Assembly (NCBI GenBank): GCA_036558645.1
Contig: DATBFG010000043.1
Span: forward strand, 1 to 16,957
From: DATBFG01 sp036558645
GTDB lineage: Bacteria > Acidobacteriota > Terriglobia > Terriglobales > Acidobacteriaceae
DNA: 16,957 bases
Direction: 5' to 3'
Part shown: piece after piece, positions 16,085 to 16,957 of the stretch
Layout: the number at the start of each line of letters is the position of its first letter
Numbering within the stretch: position 1 is the first letter of the stretch
Notes under the pieces: model-generated
The model's database searches: none
What the model saw: only the letters and a program-made list of their open reading frames with translations
What the model was told of the DNA's origin: nothing
Made by a program: the position numbers and the translations under genes

Positions 16085-16648
16085 CTAGTCTTTCTTGACC
16101 GGAGGCGGATAATTTTTCAGGAGTTTTTGCACCGCTTTTGCCAGGTTCTTCTGCTGTTTCTCCGGCTTGGCTTTCGGATCGATTGTTTTGCTCACCACGC
16201 CGCGCCAGACCAAAGCGTGTCCCGTCGAATCGTACATGTCCAAGGCCAGTTGACCTTTGTAGATTGTGGATGTAGATCCGTAGGTGGAGGTTGAACCCAT
16301 CCCACCATACCAGCCTCCTCCCCAGCCGGGCCCATATCCCCACCCCGTGCTGTAGGAATTGAACTGTTTCTCTTCTCCAATCGCTGGCTGATATCCGATG
16401 TAAAGATTGGCATCGTCAGTATCGACCTTGGTCAAGCCCTTCGTCGCAAGCTCGGCGTCGATCGCGTCCTTGATTTGCTTATCTACGAGATCGCTAGCCT
16501 TTGCTGCGTCTTTGATCGGTACCCATTTGTATGTTTTGAACTTTGTAAAATCGGCGTTCTTGTCAAAGTTGTAGCGAACATCTTGAGCTAGGGAAGTGCC
16601 TATAGCCAGAAGCAACGCAACAACCGATAAAATAGAGAACTTCTTCAT
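16085..16648 (-). CDS. DUF4136 domain-containing exported protein
   Basis: A 187-aa protein. Residues 1-22 are a signal peptide (MKKFSILSVVALLLAIGTSL then AQ). There is no lipobox cysteine, although many family members are lipoproteins. The DUF4136 hallmark follows directly: DVRYNFDKNADFTKFKTYKW (23-42), then the helix DLVDKQIKDAIDAELATKG (53-71) and YIGYQPAI (83-90). A Gly/Tyr/Trp-rich segment (about 102-117) and a Ser/Thr-rich patch precede the last strands (GQLALDMYD, LVWRGVV). The start at 16648 is fixed by AAGGAG (16657-16662) eight bases upstream; the frame is open further upstream, but there it overlaps the end of another gene. The family is common in envelope proteins of Bacteroidota and Acidobacteriota and has no known activity. 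Confidence 0.9.
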   Translation of the reverse strand: MKKFSILSVVALLLAIGTSLAQDVRYNFDKNADFTKFKTYKWVPIKDAAKASDLVDKQIKDAIDAELATKGLTKVDTDDANLYIGYQPAIGEEKQFNSYSTGWGYGPGWGGGWYGGMGSTSTYGSTSTIYKGQLALDMYDSTGHALVWRGVVSKTIDPKAKPEKQQKNLAKAVQKLLKNYPPPVKKD

Positions 16649-16656
16649 AGTTGAAT

Positions 16657-16662
16657 CTCCTT
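16657..16662 (-). promoter_or_regulatory. Ribosome binding site of the DUF4136 gene
   Basis: AAGGAG on the minus strand, 8 bp before the ATG at 16648. It selects this start over an ATG 63 codons upstream. Confidence 0.75.
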
Positions 16663-16734
16663 GAGAATGAGCGATTGGCTTTGTAATTAGCCGTCCGCCG
16701 TAATCAGTACTAAGACTCCGTAATACCTCCATGT

Positions 16735-16957
16735 CTAGAATGCCCACCGTAATGAGAACGTTTCGTTGTTGGCATGGAAGTAGCGGGAATCCGTGGGACC
16801 AGTGAATGATTTTTCGCCATACTGGTAGTAATTCCACCCAACTTTTGCTGTGAGGTTGTGCCCAATGTCCACGGCTACATTGGCAAGCGGCTGGTGGTAG
16901 TTGTACTGCAGCGAGCCGAACGGCTGCAGGCTGTTGAACTGCGGAGTCTCTCCGCCA
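16735..16957 (-). CDS. C-terminal end of an outer-membrane beta-barrel protein (5' part outside window)
   Basis: The last 73 codons of a gene entering from the right edge. The peptide alternates polar and hydrophobic residues as in amphipathic strands: SLQYNYHQPLANVAVDIG, then HNLTAKVGWNYYQYGEKSF, then a short loop and NNETFSLRWAF followed by a TAG stop at 16735-16737. The terminal aromatic pattern with C-terminal Phe is the outer-membrane insertion signal recognised by BamA. The family cannot be determined from this fragment. The DUF4136 gene begins 86 bp downstream on the same strand, so the two may be co-transcribed. Confidence 0.7.
   Translation of the reverse strand, partial: GGETPQFNSLQPFGSLQYNYHQPLANVAVDIGHNLTAKVGWNYYQYGEKSFTGPTDSRYFHANNETFSLRWAF

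Noticed and set aside
16649..16837. N-terminal extension of the DUF4136 protein by 63 residues
   Set aside because: It overlaps, in a different frame, the C-terminal end of the barrel gene, and the AAGGAG plus signal peptide fix the start at 16648.

Overview
The window looks like a piece of chromosome from a soil-type Gram-negative bacterium, most likely an Acidobacteriota member. The main support is a 1,151-residue Oar-like TonB-dependent receptor with an N-terminal carboxypeptidase-regulatory-like domain, a receptor type that is greatly expanded in that phylum. A TPR-tailed sulfatase-fold protein, a DUF4136 protein and several outer-membrane beta-barrel proteins fit the same picture. The phylum is inferred from gene style; no rRNA or marker gene is present. 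I see no insertion sequence, CRISPR array, integrase or rRNA.

Layout. (1) 1-1765, minus strand: an amino-sugar catabolic pair, nagA followed by a GlmS-type isomerase (SIS) protein that begins at the isomerase domain, lacks the glutaminase half and runs off the left edge. (2) 1766-2361: a perfect inverted repeat around a TATAAT box, then a tRNA-Pro(CGG) gene with encoded CCA. (3) 2362-8009: a divergent pair, a periplasmic alkaline-phosphatase/sulfatase-fold enzyme with a TPR tail (minus) and a large TonB-dependent receptor (plus), separated by about 150 bp that hold a good sigma70-type promoter for the receptor. (4) 8361-15850, plus strand: five closely spaced genes forming a probable operon. 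They encode an NTT/TLC-family (ADP/ATP translocase-like) carrier, an Omp85/BamA-type barrel without POTRA domains, an exported protein with protein-kinase-like catalytic motifs, a fusion of a dicarboxylate/amino-acid symporter fold with a periplasmic solute-binding domain, and a PAP2-family phosphatase. (5) 15837-16957, minus strand: the C-terminal end of an outer-membrane barrel protein, a DUF4136 protein, and a doubtful one-helix small ORF.

How the genes may work together. Regions 1-2 are ordinary amino-sugar catabolism: NagA deacetylates GlcNAc-6-P, and the SIS protein probably converts GlcN-6-P to fructose-6-P. The most interesting part is region 4. The fourth gene product of that run of five is unusual in itself, and the third carries an HxDxKxxN catalytic-loop-like motif and a DFG motif downstream of a signal sequence. 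A kinase outside the cytoplasm would need a nucleotide supply, and the first gene of the same cluster encodes a nucleotide-carrier-family protein. A PAP2 phosphatase at the end of the cluster could act on phosphorylated products. This gives a testable idea of a periplasmic or envelope phosphorylation system. It is inference from motifs and gene order, not an established pathway.
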